A stretch of 64,000 nt of DNA, from assembly GCF_042186555.1 (NCBI RefSeq), contig NC_133326.1:441180147-441244146 (forward strand), written 5' to 3'. Shown piece after piece: positions 9,880-20,439 of the stretch. The stretch is from Aquarana catesbeiana (lineage: Eukaryota > Chordata > Amphibia > Anura > Ranidae). The notes below the pieces were generated by a model. That model made no database searches, was not told the DNA's origin, and saw only the letters and a program-made list of their open reading frames with translations. Position 1 is the stretch's first letter. Every line of letters starts with the position of its first letter. The position numbers were made by a program, and so were the translations under genes.

Positions 9880-10990
9880 GACCCTGCCCCTGTTGCCAGA
9901 CCTTCTCTCGCAAGGTCCGGTGTTCCATCCTACCTTACAAACGCTAAATTTAACGGTTTGGCTATTGAAACCCACATTCTAAAGGACAGTGGGCTGTCAG
10001 CTTCAGTAGTAGTTTCTACCTTGGTTAATGCTAGGAAGCCGGCCTCCAGAATCATATATTATAGAGTCTGGAGGGCATATGTCTCCTGGTGTGAATCCAG
10101 GGGTTGGCACCCCAGGAAATATATCATGGGTAGGATCCTTGAGTTCCTACAGATGGGATTAGAAATGAAGCTGGCCTTGAGCACTATCAAGGGCCAGGTG
10201 TCGGCCTTATCGGTGTTCAACGACCACTTGCTTCACACTCTCATAACCTTATTCAGGGGGCTAACGCGGATTAATCCCCCAGTTAAGTCACCCCTGAACC
10301 CTTGGGACTTAAATTTAGTCCTGTCGGCTTTACAAACACAGCCTTTTGAACCGATTCAAGATATTCCCTTGATCCTCTTGATGGGGAAAATGGTTTTCTT
10401 GGTTGCCATATCTTCTGCATGAAGAGTATCAGAGTTGGCTGCTCTTTCCTGTGAAGAGCCATATTTGATTATTCATAAGGTTAAGGTTGTATTGCGGCCT
10501 CATCCTAATTTTCTACCGAAGGTAGTGTCAGGTTTTCATTTAAACCAGGATAATATTGTTATGCCTTCATTTTTTCCAGAACCTTTGTTCTGTGGAAGAA
10601 AAGTCACTACATTCTCTCGATGTGGTGAGAGTGGTCAAGGTCTATTTAAAAGCGACTACTCAGATTCGTAAAACAGATGTTTTGCTTGTTTTACCAGACG
10701 GTCCTAAAAGAGGGCAGGCATCGTCAAAATCTACCATTTCTAAATGGATTCATCAAGTGATTGTTCAAGCTTATGGTTTAAAGAGGAAAATTCCTCCTTT
10801 TCATATAAAAGCACACTCCACCATTGCTGTTAGTGCTTCTTGGGCAGTACATCACCAATCCTCCATGGCTCAGATCTGCAAGGCCGCAACTCGGTCTTCA
10901 ATCCATACATTTACCAGATTCTATCATGTAGATGTAAAAGGTCATGAGGATATCGCCTTTGGGCGCAGTGTACTGCAGACTGCAGTATAA
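9880..10990 (+). pseudogene. DIRS copy 1 tyrosine recombinase, broken
   Basis: The frame from 9514 runs into YYRVWRAYVSWCESRGWHP and QVSALSVFND, then NPWDLNLVLSAL and VFLVAISSA. A TGA at 10420-10422 stands where ARRVSEL is expected, a CGA-to-TGA change. The downstream frame from 10435 carries AALSCEEPY and FLPKVVSGF, and the last frame TISKWIHQ, AHSTIAVSASWAVHHQ, QICKAATRSS and FTRFYHVDVKG. In AHSTIAV the second catalytic Arg (His-x-x-Arg) is replaced by Ile at 10823-10825. This recombinase therefore lacks a catalytic residue in addition to the stop. Confidence 0.85.
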
Positions 10991-11039
10991 AGTCCTCTAG
11001 TCTCTTGGTGCCCTACTTTTGTTGCGTCTCCCTCCCTTC

Positions 11040-11392
11040 AGTTGGCATTGCTATGGGACATCCCACATAGTAACTACTATGGCTCTGTGTCCCCTGATGT
11101 ATGAAAAGAAAATAAGATTTTTAAAACAGCTTACCTGTAAAATCCTTTTCTTTGAAGTACATCAGGGGACACAGAGGTTCCTCCCATCTTGGTATACACG
11201 TGTATTGCTTTGCTGCAAAACTGAGGTACTCCCAGTAGTGGGAGGGGTTATATAGGGAGTGCACTTTTTGTCTTAGGGCGTGCCAGTGTCCATCACCTGA
11301 AGGTGGCCTATAACCCACATAGTAACTACTAGGGCTCTGTGTCCCCTGATGTACTTCAAAGAAAAGGATTTTACAGGTAAGCTGTTTTAAAA
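11040..11392 (+). repeat. Shared DIRS terminal module with hairpin
   Basis: The arm at about 11123-11180 (AGCTTACCTGTAAAATCCTT onward) is the reverse complement of 11335-11390, across a loop of about 150 bp. A further copy of ACATAGTAACTACTATGGCT lies at 11060-11080. It ends copy 1 and abuts copy 2 with no second left repeat between them. Confidence 0.85.
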
Positions 11393-11639
11393 ATCCTGTT
11401 TTTGTTTGCATATAAGAGTTTGGTGACACAGGCATTCCTTTGACACATTTACTACTGCATCAGGCTGAGCATAATAGCAGTGACAAGGCTGGACTATTGC
11501 TCAAGCGGTGGATGCATTCCTTCTGATAGTACCTCTGCCTTGTGCATCAGGCTATGGCAGAAGGGGGTGGAAAACACCTCAAAAAGGGCTCTAGAAAGAC
11601 TTTACAGTCACACAGAAGCCTAGAACCATCTCAGGAAAG

Positions 11640-12640
11640 ATGGCATCCTCCCCTGAGAGTAATATGGCTGGTCAGAGTGGGCCTTCAGAAGGGGCAAGTG
11701 TTGCAGCTGCTCTTAACACTGCAGCCTCTGTGTATATTACTAAGGATTTTTTTCTCTTCAACCATTTTAAGCTTGAAGCAAAAATTGATGCTTTAATCGC
11801 ATCCCAGAGTGGGACTAAGCGTAGCGGCTTCCGTCCATTGCTCTGGACCCTCTTGCTGTGGAACAAGGAGCGAAAGGTGTCAATTTTTTTTTTCTCCCAA
11901 AGGACTAGGAAGAGGCTGATCCTCTTCCGAAGAACCTGATGCGGAAGTATCATGTTCGCAGGAAAGGTTGTTGGTACAGTCTCTCACTGAATTGGTCCGC
12001 TTCACATTTTTTCTGCCAGTAACGGTCAGTCGATGAGCCCACTTCTGGTTTGGGGTCACCAAAAAGCCTCCCCAATCTGTTCATGCTTTTCCTATCCATT
12101 CATGGCTACGAAAGCTTATTCTGAGTGGGAGCACTCAGATAAACAGCTTTTTTCCTCCGAAAAAAGTTTTTCAATACTTTATCCTATGGAGGAAAAGTTT
12201 TATAAGAAATGGGGAATTCCAGCAATTAATACTGCTATATCCTCTGTAATCAAAAACCTGACTTGTCCATTAGACAATGCTCATTTGTTAAAGGATCCAA
12301 CAGATAAAAAGTTGGAGTTCCTTTTTTTCGCTTGCAGGTTCAGTCGTTCAGCGCTGGCAGCGATCAGAGTATCTCAGTCCTTATAGGACCAGTTTATAGA
12401 GGTACTCAGTTATTCCTGATCAGCAGGCCCAGGATTTGGCCAGGATATCAGAAGTGTTGTGTTCTACAGTAGACGCTATGAAAGATTCTATTCTCCAGGC
12501 CTCACGGCTCATGCTAGGGCTTGTACATGTGCGTAGAATCCTATGGTTGAAAAATTGGTCAGCCGAAGCGCCATGCAAAAAGCTCTTAGCCAATTTCCCC
12601 TTTTCATGGTGAATGCTTATTTGGAGATGATCTGGATAAG
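11640..12640 (+). pseudogene. DIRS copy 2 gag-like gene
   Basis: Frames include MASSPESNMAGQSGPSEG (11640) and a later frame MEEKFYKKWGIPAINTAIS followed by IKNLTCPLDNAHLLKDPTDK. These match, block by block, the degenerate gag of copy 1 and the isolated fragment at 5.1 kb. Stops and frame changes prevent a full product. No zinc knuckle was seen, as is usual for DIRS elements. Confidence 0.65.
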
Positions 12641-13009
12641 TATATCCAAAGAATTTCTAATGGGGAAAGTTCCCTTTTACCGGTTAAGAAGAAGTTTAAG
12701 CATTTTTTTCTTTTAAACATGCTTCATCTCCAGTGCCATAGGCATCAGCCTCCAGGCAGTCATGACGGCCTCCACCGTCGGGTTCAAGAGGTAAACCTCA
12801 GGGTCAGTCCCAGGGTCAAAGAGGACCTGGGAGAGGAAACGCACAAAACAAAATACTAAATCCTCCTTTTAAAGGGGCGCCCTTGAAGGGGAAGGCTTCT
12901 ACAGTTTCAAGGGCCTGGCAGGAACTATGTCAATACATGTGGATGGCTTCCTCAATTCTCTAGGTTACAAACTAGAGTTTCAAGAGTTCCTGTCTCCTCG
13001 TTTTCTCAG

Positions 13010-14400
13010 ATGAAATGTTCCCAGAGATCCAGTGAAAAAGAAGTCTCTCTTTTTAGCTTTGGACATCTCTTGTCTCAGAGTGATATCGGTGGTCCCCTTG
13101 GAAGAGCAAGGTTTAGGGTTTTATTAAAAACGATTCACGGTTCCAAAACCAAACAGGGAGGTCAGACTCTTAGATCTCAAACATCTAAACCAGTTTTTGG
13201 ATATCTGTTCTTTTCACATGGAGTCAATCCAATCAGTAGTCTCCATCCTACAAGGGGGAGAACTTCTGTCGCCAATAGCTACTGCACCTCGAGTGTTTAT
13301 AAAGATCCTGGCTCCTCCTTTAGCCAGGTTAAGGGCTCAAGCTATAACAATACTAGCCTACTTAAACGATCTTCTCTTGATAGATCAATCGGTAGCCCGC
13401 TTAATCCAAACTTTGGTCACCGCAGTCAGCTACCTGGAAGACCTAGGTTGGATTCTCAACCTAGAGAAATCCTACTTAAAACCATCAAGGAGATTGCAGT
13501 ACTTGGGGCTGATCATAAATACAGCTCAGAAGAGGGTGTTTTTTTTCCCCAGGAAAGGATCAGTTCCATGAGGGAACTGATTCAGTTGATTAAAACAAAG
13601 AAGAATCCTTCTATTCGACTTTGCATGAAGTTGTTGGGAAAGATGGTGGCTTCTTCGAGGCCGTTCCTTATGCGCAGTTTCATTCAAGACTGCTGCAAAA
13701 CAGTATCCTGTCAACTTGGAACAGGAAGGTCCAAGCTCTGGACTTCCCAATGCATTTATCCCCCAAAGTGCATCAGAGCCTCAATTGGTGGTTGATATCC
13801 AAGAATCTTCAAAAAGGAAAAACCTTTCTACCAGTTACCTGGAAGGTGGTAAACAGATGCCAGCCTTCTGGGCTGAGTAGCAGTCCAAAGGAAATGGTCC
13901 AAATCAGATGACCTTGCCCATCAATATTCTAGAGATTTGGGCAGTACGCCTGGCCCTCGAGGCCTGGACGCTCAAACTTCGGAATTGTCCTGTCAGGATC
14001 CAATCCGACAGTGCCACAGCTGTGGCCTATATCATTCACCAAGGGGGCACGAGAAGTTGTGCGGCCCAGAAAGAGGTGAATCATATTCTGTCTTGGGCAG
14101 AAAACAATTGGCAGGCGGACTACTTGAGTCGCCAACAATTGTTCCCTGGAGAATGGTCCCTTCACCCCAACATCTTTCTGTCAATACGCCAAAGATGGGG
14201 AGTCCCGGATTTGGATCTGTTTGCATCCAGTTTCAACAAGAAGATCGACAACTTTGTGTCAAGGACAAAGGGATCCAATGGCAGACGGAACAGATGCCTT
14301 GTTTTTTTCCGTAGGATCAGTTTTTCACTGATCTGTGCGTTCCCTCCTGTTCTGCTGCTTCCGCGCCTTCTCGCAGGATCAGATAAGAAGAGAAGTAGGT
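13010..14400 (+). pseudogene. DIRS copy 2 reverse transcriptase and RNase H-like region
   Basis: The frame from 13197 has ATAPRVFIKILAPPLARLR, then AYLNDLLLIDQS, then LEDLGWILNLEKS. The catalytic motif C reads YLND instead of YLDD (codons 13359-13370), so one of the two metal-binding Asp residues is Asn. The A motif is missing: HMESIQSVVSILQGGELLS runs directly into ATAPRVF, which implies a deletion of about 100 bp carrying DIKDAY. Downstream, IQSDSATAVAYIIHQGGT and ILSWAENNWQADYLSR are RNase H-like blocks, better kept than in copy 1. The 164-codon frame at 13908-14402 is the longest intact piece. Confidence 0.85.
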
Positions 14401-14469
14401 GATTCTTGTGGCCCAGGAGATTTCAGAGATCGTAAAGATTGCGGTAGGGGACCCTTGGACCCCAACACT

Positions 14470-15535
14470 ATGGCCAGACCTTCTCTTGCAAGGTCCAGTA
14501 TTCCATCCTATCTTATAAACGCTAAATTTAGTGGTTTGGCTATTGAGACCCACATTCTGAAAGATCGTGGGCTGTTAGCTTCAGTAGTTTCTACTTTGGT
14601 TAATGCTAGGAGGCCGGCCTCCAGAGTCATATACTATAGAATCTGGAAGGCATATGTCTCCTGGTGTGAATCCAGGGGTTGGCACCCCAGGAATATGTCA
14701 TAGGTAGGATCCTTGAATTTCTACAGATAGGATTAGAAATGAAGCTGGCCTTGAGTAATATCAAAGGCCAGATGTCGGTCTTTCTTTTCAACGACCGCTT
14801 GCTTCTCACTCTCTGGTTCGTAACCTTATTCAGGGGGTAATGCGGATTAAATCCTCCAGTTTGGTTACCCCTGAACCCTTGGGACTTAATTTCAGTCCTG
14901 TTGGCTTACAGAAGCAGCCTTTTGAGCCAATACGAGTTATTCCCTTGGTCCTCTTGACGGGAGAAAAATTATTTTCTTGGTTGCCATATCTTCTGCAAGA
15001 TGAGTATCAGAGTTGGCTGCTGTTTCTTGTAAAGAGCCATATTGGTTGTTCATAAGGATGAGGTTGTATTGCGGCCTCATCCTGAATTCCTACCGAAGGT
15101 AGTATCGGGTTTTCATTTAAACCAGGATTTTGTTCTGCCTTCATTTTTTTCCAGAACCTCGTTTTCTGTGGAAGAAAGGTCACTACATTCTCTTGATGTG
15201 GTGAGAGTGGTCAAGGTCTATTGAAATTGACTGCTCAGATTCGTAAAACAGATGTTTTGTTTGTGTTGCCAGACAGTCCTAAAACAGGTCAGGCAGCATC
15301 GAAATCTACTATATCTAAATTGATTTGTCAAGTTTATGTTTTAAAGAGGAAAATTCCTCCTTTTCATATTAAAGCGCACTCCACCAGAGCTGTTAGTGCT
15401 TCTTGGGCAGTGCATCACCAAGCCTCCATAGCTCAGATCTGCAAGGCCGCAACTTGGTCTTCAGTCCATACATTTACCAGACTCTATCAAGTAGATGTAA
15501 AGGGTATGAGGATATCTCCTTTGGGTGCAGTGTAG
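14470..15535 (+). pseudogene. DIRS copy 2 tyrosine recombinase, interrupted
   Basis: Blocks ARPSLARSSIPSYLINAKFS, YYRIWKAYVSWCESRGWHP, IRKTDVLFVLPDSPK, TISKLICQ and AHSTRAVSASWAVHHQ are present. The His-Ser-Thr-Arg motif is intact (Arg codon 15386-15388), unlike copy 1. The first Arg block is cut by TGA at 15001-15003 (SAR-stop-VSEL). The last codons are separated by a hAT MITE inserted at 15533; the C-terminal VLQAAV-like tail resumes after 16845. Confidence 0.85.
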
Positions 15536-16837
15536 GGCTGAAACAACTAATCGATTAATCGACAACTAATCGATTATGAAATTAATCGATTACTATTTTC
15601 ATAATCGATTAATCGGCCAGTAACATAATGGGGTTAAGAAAAACTAAAATGAGCTCCTTATAGTACAAAAAGAGCAAATAATCGCTACTGTAAATGTTAC
15701 TTCCACAGTTCTACAGTAAAAAAATGAACCCCTTACAGTAGTGATTATCTGGGTTTTTTTTGTACTATAAAGGGCTAATTTTAGTTTTTTTTTTAACCCC
15801 ATTATGTTACTAAACGTCTTAGACCTGGTTGCACTACAGTTCATTTACATGATTTCCTATGGGACGCGTTCACATCTATGCTTTTTTTAGCCGCTGCGTA
15901 TTTGGAAAGGGTCAGGGACTTTTTTTAACGCAAAACGGTGCTTTTTTGGTTCAATATACTTCAATGGAGAAGCTGCAGAAAAGCATGTAATGCGTTTTTG
16001 CAGAAATTTTGTGTTTTTTTTTAATCTGCCCAACAACAAGTTGGCCAAAAAAAATGCAAAAACGCAAATCGCAGCAAAATCACGTGTGCAAAAATCAAAA
16101 TGCACAGCAAAAAGCACTGCAGAAATAGACCAAAAGCAAACTGCATAGGTGTGTACCGAGCCTTATGCTGGCCACACGGATCAATTTTCAGATGAGAATA
16201 TTCATACGAAAAATCTTTGTACATTCGCTGAATGAAAGAATGTTTGAAATTTTCACTTGTTTTTAACATTCTGTTTTTAAAATGAAGGAAAACCACACAC
16301 ACCGTCGGAAAATTCCTTTGACCAAGAAGTTTCCTATCATTTCCAAATTGTCACCATGGTTGAAAATGAACATCGATTTGACCCCACTAACGATTAGAAA
16401 ATCGAACTAACGTTCTTAAAATGCCATTTTTTTTTTTTTTTTAAGGAAGACATTGTTTGTTTTTTAAATAAAAAAATATTGATCTCTGAGTCTGATGTAA
16501 TTTACCAGATTCACCCTTTAATAGTATATATCCTCCAATAGCATATACAGTATATCTCTCCTCTAATAGTATATACAGTACATCTCCTCTAATAGTATAT
16601 CTCTTCTGTCTGTTATTCTCAGAGTTAATTAGATATTTAGCTCCCTAACCATATAGTTATTTACATTTACCACTGCATAGAGATATTTAACAAAAAATTG
16701 CTTTTTTTTAAAACTTTACATATTAACTAAATTATACACCACACTTTTTTTTTTTTTTTTAAGCTTATTAACCGATTAATCGAAACAATAATCGGCCAAC
16801 TAATCGATTATGAAAATAATCGTTAGTTGCAGCCCTA
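15533..16837. mobile_element. hAT-type MITE with perfect 8-bp target duplication
   Basis: The ends are TAGGGCTGAAACAACTAATCG on the left and CGTTAGTTGCAGCCCTA on the right, typical hAT-like termini. The 8-bp sequence GTGCAGTG occurs immediately before (15525-15532) and after (16838-16845). The inner edges repeat ATCGATTA and TAATCGATTA palindromes. The interior is AT-rich and non-coding, with another inverted segment near 15640-15830 (AACATAATGGGGTTAA versus TTAACCCCATTATGTT). Removing it plus one duplication restores the DIRS sequence as seen in copy 1. Confidence 0.93.
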
Positions 16838-16899
16838 GTGCAGTGTACTGCAGGCTGCAGTATGAGTCCCCTAGTCTCTTGGTGCCCTACTTTGTTGTG

Positions 16900-17270
16900 T
16901 CTCCCTCCCTTCAGTTGGCATTGCTATGGGACATACCACATAGTAACTACTATGGCTCTGTGTCCCGTGATGTACGATAAGAAAATAGGATTTTTATAAC
17001 CGCTTTACCTGTAAAATCCTTTTCTTTGAAGTACACCATGGGACACAGAGGTCCCTCCCTTTTTGGTATGCGCGTGTATCGCTTTGCTACAAAACTGAGG
17101 AACTCCCACCAGTGGGAGGGGGTTATATAGGGATTGCACTTTTTAATTTAGGGCATGCCAGTGTCCATCGCCTGAAAGTGGCCTATAACCCATATAGTAA
17201 CTACTATGGCTCTGTGTCCCGTGATGTACTTCAAAGAAAAGGATTTTACAGGTAAGCTATTATAAAAATC
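16900..17270 (+). repeat. Right terminal module of DIRS copy 2
   Basis: Same hairpin as at 11040-11392: TTTACCTGTAAAATCC (about 17005) is complementary to GGATTTTACAGGTAA (about 17242), and the module carries the GGGACACAGAG and CTCTGTGTCCC motifs. It has diverged from the copy 1 module by scattered substitutions. Confidence 0.85.
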
Positions 17271-17690
17271 CATTTTTTTCAGCTGCCCCTGAACTCATCC
17301 CATGTTATCTTATATGTACATGTACACAGGTTCGTTTAATGTCGTTTTTAGGCAGTTGAGTTTTTAGAGGCCTTCTTTGGAAAGCAAAAAAATGAGTTCA
17401 GACGCTGAGTTTAGAGGCATTTCAAGTGCCAAACGCGGTAACTCGCATTTAGCCGCGTTTCGTTTACAGGCGTTTTAATTTTTGGCTATTTTAGAAAAAA
17501 AAAATTTTTTTTTTTTTTTTACAAACGCTGCATGTAAAGGCGGCAAAACGGACGTTTTAAACGTGGGTTACTAAATGTCAAGTTAAATCGTTCAGGAGAG
17601 GTTATAAAAACATCCCGTGTACATTAAGCCTAAAGGATAAATTAACCTTTTGTAACATGTTACATGGTCCACCCGTATTTATAGTGGAAC
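17271..17690. repeat. AT-rich non-coding segment, possible MITE
   Basis: A poly-A/T tract (17495-17520) is flanked by GTACATGTACACAGG near 17315 and CCCGTGTACATTAAGCC near 17615, which are approximately inverted. This suggests a small inverted-repeat transposon of Harbinger-like style. The boundaries and target duplication are unclear. Confidence 0.4.
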
Positions 17691-17694
17691 ATGT

Positions 17695-18365
17695 ACCATG
17701 TTCCAGCAGCTGCATAATCCCATCTACCTAAACTACCAGTTTTTGACTCGGCCCTTCAGACACTTATCTGTACCTTGGATGAGCTCTGTTAGAAAACATT
17801 GTTTTGACTGTTCAGATGTCACCATGGTTTGGTTGGATACTGAGCTGTCAGAAATCATTACTGGCACCGACTCATTTGGAGTATTTTGGTCTAGTCCTTG
17901 ACACAGCTTAGGCCAAGAGGGTTTTTGCCTCAGGAAAAAACTTAATATTTGAACTTTTCAGTCCAGGAATTGTCCAACTTTCTGCTTTTGCATGAAAGTC
18001 TTACTTTGAGGTAGTCACATTGCTCATTTTCAATTCAGACCTTTCCAACGCAAATAAAATCATCTTGGGACAGGTCAGTCAGGTCTCTGGGCAGACTAAT
18101 TTGTGGGGGGCATCTAAGACCTTGGTGGCGCTGGAATCGGGGGTTCCCTTCCTATTTTTTTTAGAGGAACCTGCATTGCCTGGACTCAGAGGAGTGGTCT
18201 TTATACCTGGAGGATTTTCAACACCTCTGTCACAGATGGAGGATGTCGGATTTGAATCTCCTGGACTCCAGGTTCAACAACAAACTGCATAGGTTTGTCT
18301 CCAGATACAGAGATTCTCTAGCAATGATTGCTTTGGTGTCTGTGTACCCAGATTGTCTTTCCTAG
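17695..18365 (+). pseudogene. DIRS remnant, reverse transcriptase to RNase H region
   Basis: Near 18245-18330 a frame parallels VDLFASRFNNKIVNFVSR of copy 1: DSRFNNKLHRFVSRYRDSLA. Upstream pieces near 17700-17900 are compatible with the part preceding it but are badly decayed. The remnant belongs to a different DIRS family from the tandem pair. Confidence 0.55.
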
Positions 18366-18631
18366 TTGGAAATATACCTCCAAGTTTTGTGTATATAACT
18401 ATATGTATTTTTTTTAACACCCTAGACCTGTCTTTGCACATGACACCAATCGCCCTCTGTTCACTGTCACATACACACTTTTTCCTACATTTCTTTCCTG
18501 GAATTTTCTTGTCTAAACTCAGTTATTGTATTGCTTTTCTTTAACAATCAGGATTGCTTTATTGAAGGATAAAATAATAGAACATACAGAAAGAAAAACT
18601 GAACAAAACCAATTTGACATGGCAGTACATA
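18366..18631. other. Intronic spacer, nothing recognised
   Basis: Non-coding sequence between the DIRS remnant and the Tc1 element. No repeat termini were seen. Confidence 0.4.
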
Positions 18632-20193
18632 CAGTGCCTTGCAAAAGTATTCATCCCCCCCCCCCCCCTTGGCTTTTTACCTATGTGATGGATCAGAACA
18701 CAATAGTCTAAGTTTGTGAAGTAAAATTAGAAAAATATATACATCAAACTATTTTTCAGAAATAAAAAACTGACAATTGGCATGTGCGTATGCATTCACC
18801 CCCTTTGTTATGAAGCCCATAAAAAGCTCTGGCACAACCAATTACCTTCAGAAGTCACATAATTAGTGAAATGATGTCCACCTGTGTGCAATCTAAGTGT
18901 CACATTATCTGTCATTACATATACACACCTTTTATGAAAGGCCCCAGAGGCTGCAACACCTAAGCAAGGGGCACCACTAACCAAACACTACCATGAAGAC
19001 CAAGGGACTCTGCAAACAAGTAAGGGAAAATGTTGTTAAGTACAAGTCAGGGTTAGGTTATAAAAAAAAATATCCAAATCTTTGATGCCTAGGAGCACCA
19101 TCAAATCTATCATAACCAAATGGAAAGAACATGGCACAACAGCAAACCTGCCAAGAGACGGCCGCACACCAAAACTCACGGACTGGGCAAGGAGGGCATT
19201 AATCAGAGAGGCAGTACACAGACCTAAGGTAACCCTGGAGGAGCTGCAGAGTTCCACAGCAGAGACTGGAGTATCTGTACATAGGACCACAATAAGCCGT
19301 ACGCTCCATAGGTTTGGGCTTTATGGCACAGTGACCAGAAGAAAGCCATTACTTTCAGCAAAAAGCAAAATGGCACGTTTTGAGTTTGTGAAAAGGAATG
19401 TGGGAAACTCCCAAAATTTACGGAGGAAGGTGCTCTGGTCTGACGAGTGTAAAATTGAACTTTTTGGCCATCAAAGAACACGCTATATCTGGCTCAAACC
19501 CATCACATCACCCAAAGAACACCATCCCCACAGAAACATGGTGGTGGCAGCATCATGCTGTGGGGATGTTTTTCAGCAGTCGGGATTTTGAAACTTGTCA
19601 GAGTTGAGGGAAAGATGGGTGGTGCTAAATACAGGGATATTCTTGAGCAAAACCTGTACCACTCTGTGTGTGATTTGAGGCTAGGACAGAGGTTCACCTT
19701 CCAGCATGAAAAAAATGCTAAAGCAACACTTGAGTGGTTTAAGAGGAAACATATAAATGTGTTGGAATGGCCTAGTCAAAGCCCAGACCTCAATCCAATA
19801 GAAAATCTGATGATTGCTGTTCACAAGCGCAAACCATCCAACTTAAAGGAGCTGGAGCAGTTTTTTGCAAGGAGGAATGGGCAAAAATCCCAGTGGTAAT
19901 ATGTGGCAAGCTCATAGAGGTATCCAAAGCGACTTGGAGTTGTGATAGCCGCAAAAGGTGGCTCTACAAAGTATTGACTTTAGGGGGAGTGAATAGTTAT
20001 GCACATTGACTTTTTCTGTTTTTTTGTCCTATTTGTTTGCTTCACAATAAAAAAATAAAACCTCTTCAAAGTTGGGGGCATGTTCTGTAAAATTAAATGA
20101 TGCAAATACTCAAACAATCCGTGTTAATTCCAGGTTGTGAGGCAACAAAACACGAAAAATGCCAAGGGGGGTGTATACTTTTGCAAGGCACTG
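18632..20193 (+). mobile_element. Tc1-like DNA transposon copy 1, full length
   Basis: It begins CAGTGCCTTGCAAAAGTATT and ends with the complement AATACTTTTGCAAGGCACTG-type sequence. TA dinucleotides lie at 18630-18631 and 20194-20195, the Tc1/mariner target duplication. A poly-C run sits at about 18655-18669. The 1562-bp length and single transposase frame fit a complete but mutated Tc1 element, the same family as 38556-40123 and 58557-59171. Confidence 0.92.
18993..19980 (+). pseudogene. Tc1 transposase, frameshifted (copy 1)
   Basis: The product would cut and paste the element at TA sites. It starts MKTKGLCKQVRENVVKYKSG. The N-terminal helix-turn-helix region is kept (STIKSIITKWKEHGTTANLP), then DGRTPKLTDWARRALIREAV, then the DDE domain: VLWSDECKIELFG (first Asp), a degraded second block (FQHEKNAKATLEWF, where FQQDNDPKHSA is expected, so the second Asp is lost), and WPSQSPDLNPIENL (Glu). 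At least two frameshifts separate the parts (near 19075 and 19550). Confidence 0.9.
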
Positions 20194-20439
20194 TAAGTAC
20201 AAGCAATACGCAAGTTGCACGTTCACCAAAAAAAAAAAAAAAAGGAACAAAAAGAAATGTCGGGCAATTGCATAGAGGAGTAACCTGCTTTTAGTACAAT
20301 TTCATGGTACCAAATGCTGTACTAACACCAATAGGAGGAGCTACATTCTCTCAGGGGAAGTCGGGGAACAAGAAGAAAGGTAGAGGAACAAGGGGGAGGG
20401 AGGGGAAGAGGCACCGTCCAGGTCCAGGAGGCATCATGA
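20194..20439. other. Intronic spacer with poly-A tract
   Basis: It contains an A run at 20228-20243 and purine-rich sequence near 20370-20400. No feature was recognised. Confidence 0.4.

Larger units (their letters stand above)
5922..11392 (+). mobile_element. DIRS retrotransposon copy 1
   Basis: The left terminal repeat (5922-6050) is the inverse of part of the terminal module at 11040-11392; both carry TAGTAACTACTATGTGGG-type sequence and GGACACAGAGCC. Inside, in DIRS order, are gag-like remnants (about 7000-8000), reverse transcriptase (8584-9178), RNase H-like/spacer sequence (to about 9860) and tyrosine recombinase (9880-10990). DIRS elements move through an RNA intermediate and integrate by tyrosine recombinase, so they lack LTRs and target duplications. 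All frames are broken. A 5S rRNA pseudogene is inserted at 8085. The right terminal module is followed directly by the next DIRS copy. Confidence 0.85.
11393..17270 (+). mobile_element. DIRS retrotransposon copy 2, in tandem with copy 1
   Basis: Same family, order and orientation as copy 1: gag-like region 11400-12640, reverse transcriptase 13010-13600, RNase H-like 13600-14400, tyrosine recombinase 14470-15530 and 16838-16862, terminal module 16900-17270. It starts directly at the end of copy 1's terminal module and lacks the roughly 1 kb that lies between the left repeat and gag in copy 1. A hAT MITE of 1305 bp interrupts the recombinase. The tandem suggests recombination between copies or circular intermediates, which is inference. 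Confidence 0.85.
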
